DNA from: Anaerolineales bacterium
Lineage (GTDB): Bacteria > Chloroflexota > Anaerolineae > Anaerolineales > E44-bin32
Assembly: GCA_011772595.1 (NCBI GenBank)
Contig: WVZH01000138.1
Coordinates: 5,320-26,505, forward strand
Length of the DNA stretch: 21,186 nucleotides
Reading direction: 5' to 3'
The position numbers and the translations under genes were made by a program. Shown here one piece after another: positions 1 through 8,140 of this stretch; the first letter of the stretch is position 1, and each line of letters starts with the position of its first letter. Under the pieces are notes generated by a model that was not told the DNA's origin, made no database searches, and saw only the letters and a program-made list of their open reading frames with translations.

Positions 1-188
1 CGCAAGGCGATGGCCTGTTCAAGCTCGTTCTCTATCGAGACGAACTCACGATACGCCGTGACAATCGGTTCCAGATCTGCCCTCTCACGCGCCAAATCGG
101 CAACGCGCTGGTAGTCTTCGCTTGCGCGCGCCAATTCCTCCTCCAACTCACGAAATTTGTTCTCGATCCCTGCCAATCTCTCAAGCAT
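1..188 (-). CDS. prfA: Peptide chain release factor 1, N-terminal part
   Basis: This is the first 62 codons of release factor 1, cut by the left edge of the window. RF1 reads UAA and UAG stop codons in the ribosomal A site and triggers peptide release. The visible part is the charged coiled-coil N-terminal domain: it begins MLERLAGIENKF and continues through an ELEPIV-like stretch (DLEPIVTAYREF), the usual start of RF1/RF2 proteins. The GGQ and codon-recognition motifs lie outside the window, so RF1 rather than RF2 is judged from the N-terminal pattern alone. The ATG at 186-188 is directly preceded by an in-frame GTG, and no strong ribosome-binding site is visible. It is divergent from the VIT/VWA gene. 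Confidence 0.85.
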   Translation of the reverse strand, partial: MLERLAGIENKFRELEEELARASEDYQRVADLARERADLEPIVTAYREFVSIENELEQAIAL

Positions 189-207
189 CACATTCTCACA
201 CAATAAA

Positions 208-228
208 CTCCCACGGCAGTGGTGGGAG
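208..228. repeat. Inverted repeat in prfA leader
   Basis: CTCCCAC and GTGGGAG form perfect 7-bp arms around a 7-nt loop. It lies between the putative prfA promoter and the prfA start, so it could be a 5' leader hairpin or an operator. The sequence does not show which. Confidence 0.4.
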
Positions 229-238
229 ATGTCGTTCC

Positions 239-247
239 ATTATACCA
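239..247 (-). promoter_or_regulatory. Extended -10 promoter of prfA
   Basis: On the minus strand the sequence reads TGGTATAAT, an exact TATAAT with a TG one base upstream (extended -10). No good -35 box is seen at the usual distance, which an extended -10 can tolerate. The predicted RNA start, near 232, gives a leader of about 45 nt that would open with the hairpin at 208-228. Confidence 0.5.
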
Positions 248-389
248 TGCATGCATGATCGAGAATTTGTAGGCAACTGCGTTCCAGTTACGTCTCCTTT
301 ATGCAACATGGAATGGCGGAAGAAGGAACTTTATCGAGCTCCCTGGCGTCTACAGGTCAGAACTTATTTTCACAAGCTGGAGGTGTGTC

Positions 390-2750
390 ATGCGCCGAAT
401 CAAACTCTTCTCGATGGCTACGCTGCTCATTCTATTGGCTGGGGTCTTTGTCGGACCCGCTGAGGCTGACGGGATCATCATACCCGATCCACCCTTTTGT
501 GATCTAGGACCATGCCCCGAACCCTTTCCAATTTCACAACTCGCCATCGAATATCACCGTGTGGACGTGACGATCGAAGATCAGGTCGCAGTCACGCATG
601 TGGACCAAGTCTTCCGCAACGATAACGATTGGACCCTGGAAGGCACATACGTCTTCCCGCTACCCAAAGGAGCCTTGGTAAGCGAGTTTACGCTTTGGAT
701 CGACGGAGAGCCGGTTGAAGGGGAGGTACTCACACGTGAAGAAGCCCGTAAGATCTACGAAGACATCGTTCGCAACCTTCGTGATCCCGCTTTGCTCGAG
801 TACATAGACCAAGGCGCAGTCCAAGCCTCCATCTTCCCCATTGCACCCGGCGAAGAACGCCGCATCGAGCTTGAGTACACCCAGGTTTTGCAAGCCGATA
901 GTGGCTTGATCCACTATCGCTACCCACTCAATACGGAAAAGTTCTCCACCCAACCCCTCGAAGACGTGCGTATCTCCGTACACGTACGCTCTCCCCAGCC
1001 CGTACGGGCGATCTATTCACCATCTCACCGCATCGACATCGATCGAGACAGCGACTACCGCTTCAGCGTTGGGTACGAAGACAATGATGTTAAACCGGAT
1101 ATGGATTTCGACCTCTATTATTCCATCGCCGACGAAGACATCGGACTCAACCTGCTCACCTTTCGGGACCCGCAAGGTGACGATACGGATGGGTTCTTCC
1201 TGCTCCTAGCAGCGCCCAGTGTGGAAGTCGATCCCGACCGCACAATCCCCAAAGACGTCTTGATCGTGCTTGATCGCTCTGGAAGTATGGATGGTGAGAA
1301 ATTCCAACAAGCACAAGAAGCGCTCCACTACGTGCTCGACCATCTCAATGCTGAGGATCACTTCAATATCATCGCCTTCAGTACGGGCACCCGGTCGTAT
1401 GCTAGCAGGTTGCGATCCAGCGAAGAAGTCGCGGAAGCAAAACGCTGGGTCGATTCGCTTTCAGCCGCAGGTTCTACTGACATTAACCTGGCACTATTGG
1501 AAGCCCTCGCCCAAGTTGATAGAGGACGTTCCACGATCGTGATCTTCCTGACCGACGGACTCCCGACCGAAGGTGTCACAGAAACTGTAGATATCCTAGA
1601 GAATGTCCAAAAGTCTGCACCGGATAACGTACGCCTTTTTGCCTTTGGTGTAGGATACGACGTAGACACGTTCCTGCTGGACTCTCTCGCCAACGACCAT
1701 CACGGCGCCACGACATACGTCTCACCGGGTCAAGCCATTGATGAAGCCGTCTCGGGTTTCTACGCCAAGGTCAGCACGCCGGTCCTGACGGATCTCGAGC
1801 TGGACTTCGGTGACGTGGTCACCTACGATCTTTATCCAGATCCATTACCAGATCTATTCGCCGGAAGCCAGTTGATTCTCGTCGGACGCTACAAGAGATC
1901 CGGTTCCGGTTCGATCATCTTGACTGGGCGAGTTGAAGGACGAAGGCAGACCTTCGAATATGAGGATCATACCTTCCGTAAATCCGGGGGTCCGGACTTT
2001 CTACCTCGCCTCTGGGCAACCCGTAAGATCGGTGCTCTTCTCAACCAGGTCAGGCTACATGGTCCGGAAGAAGAGTTGGTCGATCAAATCGTGCGCCTGA
2101 GCATCCGCTACGGAATCGTTACGCCCTACACATCTTATCTCGTCACCGAACCCACCGCTTTGGGTGTGGAGGCCCAGGACGACATCGTCAATTTCGCCTT
2201 CGAAAAGATGATGAACGAACCCATGGCCGTAACCGGCGCCGACGCGGTTGAACGCGCTGCTGCGGAAGGTGAATTTCGAGAAGCGACGGTCCCTCTGGCT
2301 CCACAAGGATCTGCCCAGGATGTCGTGCGCATCGCAGGTTCGCGCACCTATCGATTGATAAACGGCGTTTGGATCGACACAACGTTCGATCCCGATACCA
2401 TGTCCACAACTAGGGTGTCCTTCCTCTCCGACGACTATTTTGCATTGGCTGACGCGCGCGCAGATCTCCGTGCCGCCTTTGCGCTCGGTCCCAATGTGAT
2501 CGCAATGGCGGATGGTGTCGCATATGAAATCATCGACGCTGAGTTCGAGGGCGATCCGATCGAGATTCCCGAAAGTCTGCCCGAAGATACCGAGGAGGGC
2601 TCAACAATCGACGTGCCGTCGCCTTCGGTCCGTGAGCCGAAGGAACGCGGCCGCGAATTAACCCTGCCGTGCCCAGGCTTTGTGTTCACGATTGGATTGG
2701 TGTTCGTTCCTTGGTTACAGCGGAAACACGACGGAACCGAGCGTGGATGA
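390..2750 (+). CDS. Secreted VIT and VWA domain surface protein
   Basis: This 786-residue exported protein resembles the inter-alpha-trypsin-inhibitor heavy-chain type. A signal peptide covers about residues 1-26. A VIT domain follows at about 45-170 (VFPLPKGA, LTREEARKIYE and FPIAPGEERRIEL are typical). A VWA domain at about 287-460 carries an intact MIDAS metal site: D295-x-S297-x-S299, T363 in GSTDI and D389 in LTDG. The C-terminus has an acidic stretch (about 716-740), then LPCPGF (759-764), a short hydrophobic segment and a basic tail, which is a cell-wall/membrane sorting layout. The ATG is set by GGAGG at 379-383, seven bases upstream. The likely role is metal-dependent protein adhesion at the surface. 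The partner is unknown. Confidence 0.88.
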   Translation: MRRIKLFSMATLLILLAGVFVGPAEADGIIIPDPPFCDLGPCPEPFPISQLAIEYHRVDVTIEDQVAVTHVDQVFRNDNDWTLEGTYVFPLPKGALVSEFTLWIDGEPVEGEVLTREEARKIYEDIVRNLRDPALLEYIDQGAVQASIFPIAPGEERRIELEYTQVLQADSGLIHYRYPLNTEKFSTQPLEDVRISVHVRSPQPVRAIYSPSHRIDIDRDSDYRFSVGYEDNDVKPDMDFDLYYSIADEDIGLNLLTFRDPQGDDTDGFFLLLAAPSVEVDPDRTIPKDVLIVLDRSGSMDGEKFQQAQEALHYVLDHLNAEDHFNIIAFSTGTRSYASRLRSSEEVAEAKRWVDSLSAAGSTDINLALLEALAQVDRGRSTIVIFLTDGLPTEGVTETVDILENVQKSAPDNVRLFAFGVGYDVDTFLLDSLANDHHGATTYVSPGQAIDEAVSGFYAKVSTPVLTDLELDFGDVVTYDLYPDPLPDLFAGSQLILVGRYKRSGSGSIILTGRVEGRRQTFEYEDHTFRKSGGPDFLPRLWATRKIGALLNQVRLHGPEEELVDQIVRLSIRYGIVTPYTSYLVTEPTALGVEAQDDIVNFAFEKMMNEPMAVTGADAVERAAAEGEFREATVPLAPQGSAQDVVRIAGSRTYRLINGVWIDTTFDPDTMSTTRVSFLSDDYFALADARADLRAAFALGPNVIAMADGVAYEIIDAEFEGDPIEIPESLPEDTEEGSTIDVPSPSVREPKERGRELTLPCPGFVFTIGLVFVPWLQRKHDGTERG

Positions 2751-2821
2751 TACCAACCAGGTTGAATACATTCCGAACAATGCACACATGAAATTCAATC
2801 AACATGGACCATGAAATCGAA

Positions 2822-2848
2822 TGACGGGCGATGAGAACTCGCCCGTCA
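2822..2848. terminator. Hairpin between convergent genes, terminator-like
   Basis: TGACGGGCGA and TCGCCCGTCA form a perfect 10-bp GC-rich stem with a 7-nt loop. It lies between the ends of the VIT/VWA gene (+) and the Thr/Pro-linker gene (-). There is no clear T-run on either side, so intrinsic termination is not certain. Confidence 0.55.
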
Positions 2849-2906
2849 CGACTTCTAACTGCTCAATTAAGGGTTCTCGCAGTTAATGAGGTTGCGCTAA
2901 AGGTTA

Positions 2907-3770
2907 CTACGGACACACATCCGGAGCCTCATAAACGCCAAGATTCTTTTTAAGTTCTTTCCCGACCTTGTCCTTAACCCAGGCGTAAAGAGTAAAGTCA
3001 CATTCCGATCCGCAGCTCCCGCTGATATTCACATCAATGTAAATGGTGTAACAATCGCGCCACTCGTCGCCCACCACCCATCCAACGGGTGGAGGCGGAT
3101 AAAAGGGTGAAGATATAACCCAATTTTTACTCACCGGATCCTGATATTTGAGTTTGATCCATTCGATACCGCTTGAGAACGCAGGATCGACGACCTCCAG
3201 ATCGTACACCCCAATCATATCCGAGCATAAAACCACATCACCCGGCGGAGGGATCATATCGCGAACTGAAGCGATCTGAGGCGCCTTTGTATCGGACGGA
3301 GGCAGAGGCGTGTTCGTTGAATTTGGCTTTCTCGTCGGCTTTTTCGTGGGCGTCTTCGTTGGCCGAGGTGTCCGCGTCGGTGTATAGGTCATGGTCGGCG
3401 TCGGTGTGTCCGTAGGAATTGGAGTGAAGGTCGGCGTTGCCGTGAAAGGCTTTTCACCTTCAAAATCGCGCGCCGTGGCAGTCGGAATGGGAGATTCGAG
3501 CACGTTTTTAACGGCCTTCGACTGATCTTCGGCTTCTTCGGGCGACATTCCCTCGTCCTGCATCGCATCACCCACGATAGATAAGCGAAAAGCGCCGAGC
3601 CTGTCTCCCTCCTCTGCACTGTAATCGGAGCGCAATTGCGAACCCAATCGCAGGGAGAATGGAAATCCCCCCGCATACGCTCCACTGAGGAGATTGGCCA
3701 TGACAATCCACACAACTAGAAGGATCAGAAAAACACCAAATGCACCTAACAACCAACGTCGCCCTTTCAT
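2907..3770 (-). CDS. Membrane-anchored protein with Thr/Pro linker
   Basis: This 287-residue protein has an N-terminal membrane helix (about residues 7-28), a charged segment, a Thr/Pro/Lys-rich repeat linker (about 110-157, units such as TPTRTPRPTKTP) and a beta-rich C-terminal domain with four or five cysteines (about 165-287). The order suggests a domain held outside the membrane on a long extended stalk. Such linkers are frequent in Anaerolineae surface proteins. I do not recognise the C-terminal domain; an Ig-like fold is a guess. The start at 3768-3770 is preferred over one 19 codons upstream because GAGGG lies seven bases before it and the basic MKGRRW start leads into the helix. The neighbouring cyclase-like gene ends 281 bp upstream, so this is probably a separate unit. 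Confidence 0.75.
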   Translation of the reverse strand: MKGRRWLLGAFGVFLILLVVWIVMANLLSGAYAGGFPFSLRLGSQLRSDYSAEEGDRLGAFRLSIVGDAMQDEGMSPEEAEDQSKAVKNVLESPIPTATARDFEGEKPFTATPTFTPIPTDTPTPTMTYTPTRTPRPTKTPTKKPTRKPNSTNTPLPPSDTKAPQIASVRDMIPPPGDVVLCSDMIGVYDLEVVDPAFSSGIEWIKLKYQDPVSKNWVISSPFYPPPPVGWVVGDEWRDCYTIYIDVNISGSCGSECDFTLYAWVKDKVGKELKKNLGVYEAPDVCP

Positions 3771-3807
3771 CACTTTCCCTCGTACGCGGTGGTATAAGCA
3801 TAAGCTT

Positions 3808-3821
3808 TCACATAGATGTGA
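3808..3821. promoter_or_regulatory. Short palindrome upstream of 2907-3770
   Basis: TCACAT and ATGTGA form a 14-bp dyad with a 2-bp centre, 37 bases before the start of the Thr/Pro-linker gene. It is placed like an operator, but one copy cannot establish that. The half-sites are in the opposite order to the CRP consensus. Confidence 0.25.
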
Positions 3822-4051
3822 CACCATATAACCGAAGTCCTAAGCAGTTTTTTCAGCGGGAACGACGGGTGCATGAGGAGATATTCATTCACAAGCAAGA
3901 TCATCCTTTTCATCCCCTCCCTTGGGGTGTGTCTCAAAAACGCAGGGGTGACCAGGTAAGAACTTGATTTGGTAGGAGTTTGGATCACACTTGGAACGTG
4001 AAATCGGCGTATGAGGCGTGGGAATTCTTCATCGCACCGTGAGATGACGGC

Positions 4052-5929
4052 CTACATTTCAATGAGGCGAACCGTGCGGTCGCGAATCTCGTGGACACCA
4101 ACTACTTCTTCACCCTCATCCACTTTTGCGCGACCTTCGCGACCGAACTCGAATTGAGAGCGCACCTTTTCCAGGTAGCGATACGTATCCTCACTGATAA
4201 GCAGATTCGCGCTCGACGGTTCGCGTGTGATTCGCTGAATAGCTTCCGCTGTGCGCACAGCATCGCCAATAACTGTGTAATGCATTTGGTCTTCAGTCGT
4301 CAAGCCGCCGGTAACCACCATCCCTGTCGAGATCCCGATCCCCATTTCCACTGCAGATGACCCCTCGGACATCCCTTGTCGGTTCATTGTGGTAAGGACG
4401 TCGAGCATTTCGAATCCGGCATGCGTGGCTTGGAGCGCGCTGACTTGGGGAGGAAGATTTCGAGGCAGGACACCAAATATAGCCGTGAGGGACATGCCGT
4501 CAAACTTGTGAAGCACACCGCCGTGCAGATCAATGACGTTGACGAACCTTCCGAAGTAATCATTTAGGATCTGTAGTAACTCGCTGGGGTCTTGCACATC
4601 TTCAGCAGAGGGAAAACCCCGCAGCTCGGCCACGAGTATCGTGCCCCTCGCCGCCTGTCCTTGAAGAAATGCCCCACCCCTGGTAAACGTCTCTCGTATT
4701 CGCGCCCTCACCTGAGGACTCATTGTGCGGCGCAGTAGCGTGCGATCCATGTCGCTTTCACGGAGTTGTTCGACCATGCGATTGAAGGTTTGCGCTAGCA
4801 CGCCGATCTCATCGCCTCCCTCAACAGACACGTGGGTGTCCAGATTTCCAGAAGCTACCTGCGAAGACGCGGCGGCTATGTCTACCAGAGGTCGAGTGAT
4901 GGAGTGTGAGATCAACAACCCTACAAGCACGACCAAGATCAGTGCTAGCGCGCCGACCAGTATGATGCTTGTGATCCGTTCCTGGTATGCCTGGTACGCC
5001 AGGTCGGGGTCTTCCGCGCCAAATAAGGCAATCCCCATAATGCCCAACTCTTCCGTACCCAGTCGCACGACAAAAGGTGTAAGCACTTCACCATACGTCC
5101 TACCCGCAACCTGAATGGTACGGTATGGCTCGGATGCGGTTTCCGGTGACTTTACACTTTCTAGAAGAACTTGGGAGATGGGAAGACCGGGGGGTTCCCA
5201 CGTCTCCTCATCTTCGAAAGTCGTACTGAGGAGTTGACCCGTCGTCGAATCGTAAATTGAGACGGTAGCACGCGCGTCCTGGCCGAGTTGTTCGACGAGG
5301 TGATCCAGATACTCACCAACGAGCACGGCACCAAGGACGGTACCTGCATCAGTGACGAGTGGGGCAGCGACGAAAAAGACCATCGTGTCCCTATCCGCTA
5401 ACCGGATCGTCTGCATTCCAGCTTGTTTGATGCCAACCGAATCCGTAGCTGACCCTGAACCTTCTTCCAGCCCCAGTACACGCTCTACAAAAGGCCAATC
5501 GCTGTAGTACCCCTCCCCCCGTAAGATTTCCGGGATTTCCGAACCTGTCCGTCTCGAGGCGAGCAGACTGTTGCCGTCTCGCTCAAGAACGACGGCGACG
5601 TCGACCTTCGAGTTGATGATCAATCCTAGGATGCGTTCGCGCAGGGCTTCAGCATCACCAAGCGCCACTGCATCCGCAACACCTTCCGTATTTGCGATGG
5701 CTCGTTCAATCTCCAACATCCGATCTTCTATACGGACGACTTCGTCTGTAGCCCGTTGACCGCTGTCACGCAACTGACGGAGAAAACGAAGTTGTTCGGC
5801 TTGAACGGAAAGTCGGCTGATGGCTACCGTTGCGCCCAACGCCAATATTAAAGCGATAAGGATGAAGGGTATCGTGATCTTCCAGCGGAGGCTGATACGG
5901 ACCGGAGGGCTTTCAGTGGTCGTACTCAT
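4052..5929 (-). CDS. Membrane sensor with degenerate class III cyclase domain
   Basis: This is a 625-residue receptor-like protein. TM1 is at about 18-38, an extracytoplasmic Cache-like sensor at about 40-318, TM2 at about 320-341, HAMP at about 341-393 and a class III adenylate/guanylate cyclase domain at about 425-600. The cyclase fold is recognisable (AELRGF, HGGVLHKFDG, MHYTVIGDAV), but the catalytic set is lost: the first metal Asp is E435, the second is M479, the transition-state Asn and Arg positions are R559 and A563, and the base-selecting Asp/Thr is H550. K475 is kept. It is therefore probably a pseudo-cyclase used for binding or signalling. It is the last gene of the sortase unit, 33 bp after the small membrane protein. 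No good ribosome-binding site is seen for the ATG at 5929. Confidence 0.82.
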   Translation of the reverse strand: MSTTTESPPVRISLRWKITIPFILIALILALGATVAISRLSVQAEQLRFLRQLRDSGQRATDEVVRIEDRMLEIERAIANTEGVADAVALGDAEALRERILGLIINSKVDVAVVLERDGNSLLASRRTGSEIPEILRGEGYYSDWPFVERVLGLEEGSGSATDSVGIKQAGMQTIRLADRDTMVFFVAAPLVTDAGTVLGAVLVGEYLDHLVEQLGQDARATVSIYDSTTGQLLSTTFEDEETWEPPGLPISQVLLESVKSPETASEPYRTIQVAGRTYGEVLTPFVVRLGTEELGIMGIALFGAEDPDLAYQAYQERITSIILVGALALILVVLVGLLISHSITRPLVDIAAASSQVASGNLDTHVSVEGGDEIGVLAQTFNRMVEQLRESDMDRTLLRRTMSPQVRARIRETFTRGGAFLQGQAARGTILVAELRGFPSAEDVQDPSELLQILNDYFGRFVNVIDLHGGVLHKFDGMSLTAIFGVLPRNLPPQVSALQATHAGFEMLDVLTTMNRQGMSEGSSAVEMGIGISTGMVVTGGLTTEDQMHYTVIGDAVRTAEAIQRITREPSSANLLISEDTYRYLEKVRSQFEFGREGRAKVDEGEEVVGVHEIRDRTVRLIEM

Positions 5930-5962
5930 GCTGGCATGCTTTCTGAAGCGATCACTTAAATC

Positions 5963-6178
5963 CTAATTCAGGAAAATGGATAAGACGACTAACAAGACAA
6001 TAAAGAAGCCGGCTAACAAACCGATGCGTTTAAGGTCCTTGACGACATGAGCATAGTCTGGGTTGAAATCTCTTTTACTCGGCGCCACGGATGGAGACTC
6101 CGCCGTTCTTATCGCCTGAAAAGTTTCTGGTGGCAGGTTTGGCCTACGAACTCGTTTCTTGCTACGTTTTTTTGCCAA
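5963..6178 (-). CDS. Small basic tail-anchored membrane protein
   Basis: This 71-residue protein begins MAKKRSKKRVRR, has a short Pro/Ser-containing middle and ends in one strongly hydrophobic helix (about 50-70) that reaches the C-terminus. The basic end should lie in the cytoplasm. The start is a TTG (6176-6178) with GGGAGG five bases upstream; an ATG five bases further upstream is out of frame. The gene lies between the sortase (57 bp upstream) and the cyclase-like sensor (33 bp downstream), which suggests a role in the same process. I know no named family for it. Confidence 0.7.
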   Translation of the reverse strand: MAKKRSKKRVRRPNLPPETFQAIRTAESPSVAPSKRDFNPDYAHVVKDLKRIGLLAGFFIVLLVVLSIFLN

Positions 6179-6237
6179 GACATCCTCCCTTAGGACTCAT
6201 CCAAAATCATGATCGTGGCATTACTCCCAACACCAAG

Positions 6238-7155
6238 CTACCCATCCACCAGCTCGCCGAAAACCACGATCCGCTGATTGTCAACGAGATATGGATAACA
6301 TGATATGAGGGTGACTGTAGACCGGACCGTTGGGGCTAAGACACTCACTTCCGTGGGCGCTACGATTCGCAGTCCAGTGACACGATAAGTGAATTGGCGC
6401 GTTGCAGTCTGGAGGAAGATCTCGTCTCCAGGTTTCAGGCGATCAAGATCTCGGAAGAGTTCTCCAAAGATGTCGTTGTGTGCTGAGAGGACTAGATTCC
6501 CGTTCACTCCCGGATTGGCACTGCCTATGTGTTGACCGACCCCGCGCTTGAGTTGCTCCCAACCATCCCCTTGCACCACAGGTGCGGGAGCGTTCCAAAG
6601 CGCCGGGATAAATATACTCCTCGCTTGTTCGGGTCCGGGTGTTGGGATCGCTACAACGGGCAAAGACTGGACCAAAGGCCTTAAACTTTCAGGGATCTCG
6701 GACTCATTCGGTCGCGCACCTCCAGGCGAAGTGGGTGGTGTATGCCCTGAGGGTAAGACGACGGCAGAGATCAATGGTGTAGGTGTCGGCGTTTGTCCCT
6801 TCAAGACATCCGCGGCTTCTCGATTCAGCAACTGTAATGCCTCAACCCCATTGTAGAGAATGAACGCTAAACCAAGAACCGCCGCTATCTCGATCACCAG
6901 TAGGGTGCGGTTAAAAATCGATCGTAAGATTGGGCCCCTGGTTTCTGTTGTGGCCCCTGGAGTCTGCTCCTCACTTTGAAGGGTGGGATCGACCTCCTGA
7001 GATGAACTGCCGACCTCAGACCGCAGACGAAGCGCTCGACCGCTGCGGCGGAATTGGTGGACGCGCGCTTGTCGCGCTTCAAGTTTCTTCCTGGCGAGAA
7101 GCGCTTCAAGCTCTTCAATGGAGAGTTCATCCGCGGGTCGACGATCCTTGGCCAT
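6238..7155 (-). CDS. Sortase, class D-like
   Basis: This is a 305-residue transpeptidase-type enzyme. The order is: a charged helical cytoplasmic start (residues 1-80), one membrane helix (about 84-101), a Thr/Pro/Gly linker (about 120-180) and a sortase domain (about 180-305). The catalytic triad is visible: H226 in LVLSAHND, C286 in TLISCYPY and R295 in NQRIVVFGE. The CYPY context resembles class D sortases, although the class cannot be fixed by eye. Sortases cleave a C-terminal LPxTG-like motif and join the protein to the envelope. The VIT/VWA protein 3.5 kb away is the only candidate substrate in the window. The gene leads a unit with the small membrane protein and the cyclase-like sensor. 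Its ribosome-binding site is weak. Confidence 0.88.
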   Translation of the reverse strand: MAKDRRPADELSIEELEALLARKKLEARQARVHQFRRSGRALRLRSEVGSSSQEVDPTLQSEEQTPGATTETRGPILRSIFNRTLLVIEIAAVLGLAFILYNGVEALQLLNREAADVLKGQTPTPTPLISAVVLPSGHTPPTSPGGARPNESEIPESLRPLVQSLPVVAIPTPGPEQARSIFIPALWNAPAPVVQGDGWEQLKRGVGQHIGSANPGVNGNLVLSAHNDIFGELFRDLDRLKPGDEIFLQTATRQFTYRVTGLRIVAPTEVSVLAPTVRSTVTLISCYPYLVDNQRIVVFGELVDG

Positions 7156-7300
7156 TAGCCTGCCAAATCGAAAGATTAAACTTTGCCGTCAGGTGCATGA
7201 ATGGTGCCACACACCTGCCGTGATTATACCCCGACGCGCTTTCCAGGAAACCATACTGCCCTATAGATTTTGTGTCCTGAATGATCATTTGCAACATTTT

Positions 7301-7447
7301 ATGCGAGACCACCCTTGCGGTCTCCTTGATACAGTCGACCCAACCCATGTGGAGGACTTCATTCGTGACGACCCCTACCGTATGCAGGAAGCGGATAAGA
7401 ACTTTTACAGCGAAAAAATCATGCTCGATGAATATTCAGCGGCCTGA
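7301..7447 (+). pseudogene. Possible remnant of a YCII-like protein
   Basis: An open frame reads GLLDTVDPTHVEDFIRDDPY, followed by about 20 more codons to a stop. A helix leading into DDPY is the signature end of YCII-related small proteins. No N-terminal half, ribosome-binding site or metal/catalytic His is visible upstream, and both flanking genes lie on the other strand. If real, it is a 3' fragment of a decayed gene. The rest of 7156-7560 shows no gene, and its first part should hold the sortase promoter. Confidence 0.25.
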
Positions 7448-7560
7448 GGTCTCAATATGACTCGAGAAAGCAGTCACAACCTGTCTCGGTGGACCAAATA
7501 TGATATAGGGGGATCTGTGGTTTGTGATCGATGGGATCTTATCTGTCTATTGACGGGAGG

Positions 7561-7905
7561 TTATTTGAAGAGGTCCATCGCGCTGTCGTCCGTCATCATC
7601 CTCAACCGTACTGCCAGTCTCTCCGCTTGTTCGCTTGCGATGTTCAAGCGCTTCAGTGGCCCTTCTGATCCGGAATGTAGACTGTCTCTTATTCTGAGTA
7701 TCTGAGGAACGAGGACTTTGTCGATGTAGGACAGTGCCTCTTCAACATTCTCGAATTGCTTTTGATGCGAGTATGCCAGCATATTCTCGAATTCTTCAAG
7801 ATCCTTGCCGACACCACGTAGCGCGGCACCGAGATCCGAAGCCGACTTAAGCAGTTCGGCTAATCGTTCCGCGGCATCGATCGTCTCTGGAAATGTAATC
7901 ATCAT
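7561..7905 (-). CDS. Hypothetical helical protein
   Basis: This 114-residue protein has no signal peptide or membrane segment. The sequence is heptad-like and rich in Leu, Glu and Ala (for example AAERLAELLKSASDL and ASEQAERLAVRLRMM), so a helical bundle or coiled coil is expected. Two ATG codons stand in tandem (7900-7905). An AGGGT stretch about five bases upstream may serve as the ribosome-binding site. I do not recognise a family. The downstream gap to the pseudogene-like fragment is empty, and it appears to be a single-gene unit. Confidence 0.55.
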   Translation of the reverse strand: MMITFPETIDAAERLAELLKSASDLGAALRGVGKDLEEFENMLAYSHQKQFENVEEALSYIDKVLVPQILRIRDSLHSGSEGPLKRLNIASEQAERLAVRLRMMTDDSAMDLFK

Positions 7906-8098
7906 CGTCTACCCTAACCCTAAGGAAATATTGCAAGTGCGCCCATAGTATACCCATGTCATTGTCGCAAAGAAAACTGCCCAGCGTGCTTGCCGAACAC
8001 TGGACTTGCCTCCCGGATCACAGAAATGCAAGACCTCAGATCCGAGATGTTCCCCGAGCGGCGCTGACAATAAACGGACTCTCTGTGTATCAACACCC

Positions 8099-8132
8099 GA
8101 TCGTACTCAGGATTACGATCGCTAGTACGATC
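8099..8132. repeat. Inverted repeat after the SagB-like gene
   Basis: GATCGTACT and AGTACGATC form perfect 9-bp arms around 16 nt, just past the stop of the minus-strand SagB-like gene. It could be a terminator hairpin, but no T-run follows. Another GATCG stretch lies in the loop. Confidence 0.35.
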
Positions 8133-8140
8133 CTATTGTC

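Noticed and set aside
3905..3935. CCCC...GGGG dyad after the cyclase-like gene
   Set aside because: Only a 4-bp stem without a T-run, too weak to call a terminator.
7908..7924. CCCTAA repeated twice, telomere-like
   Set aside because: Only two units next to a normal gene start. Chance or part of the leader of the helical protein.
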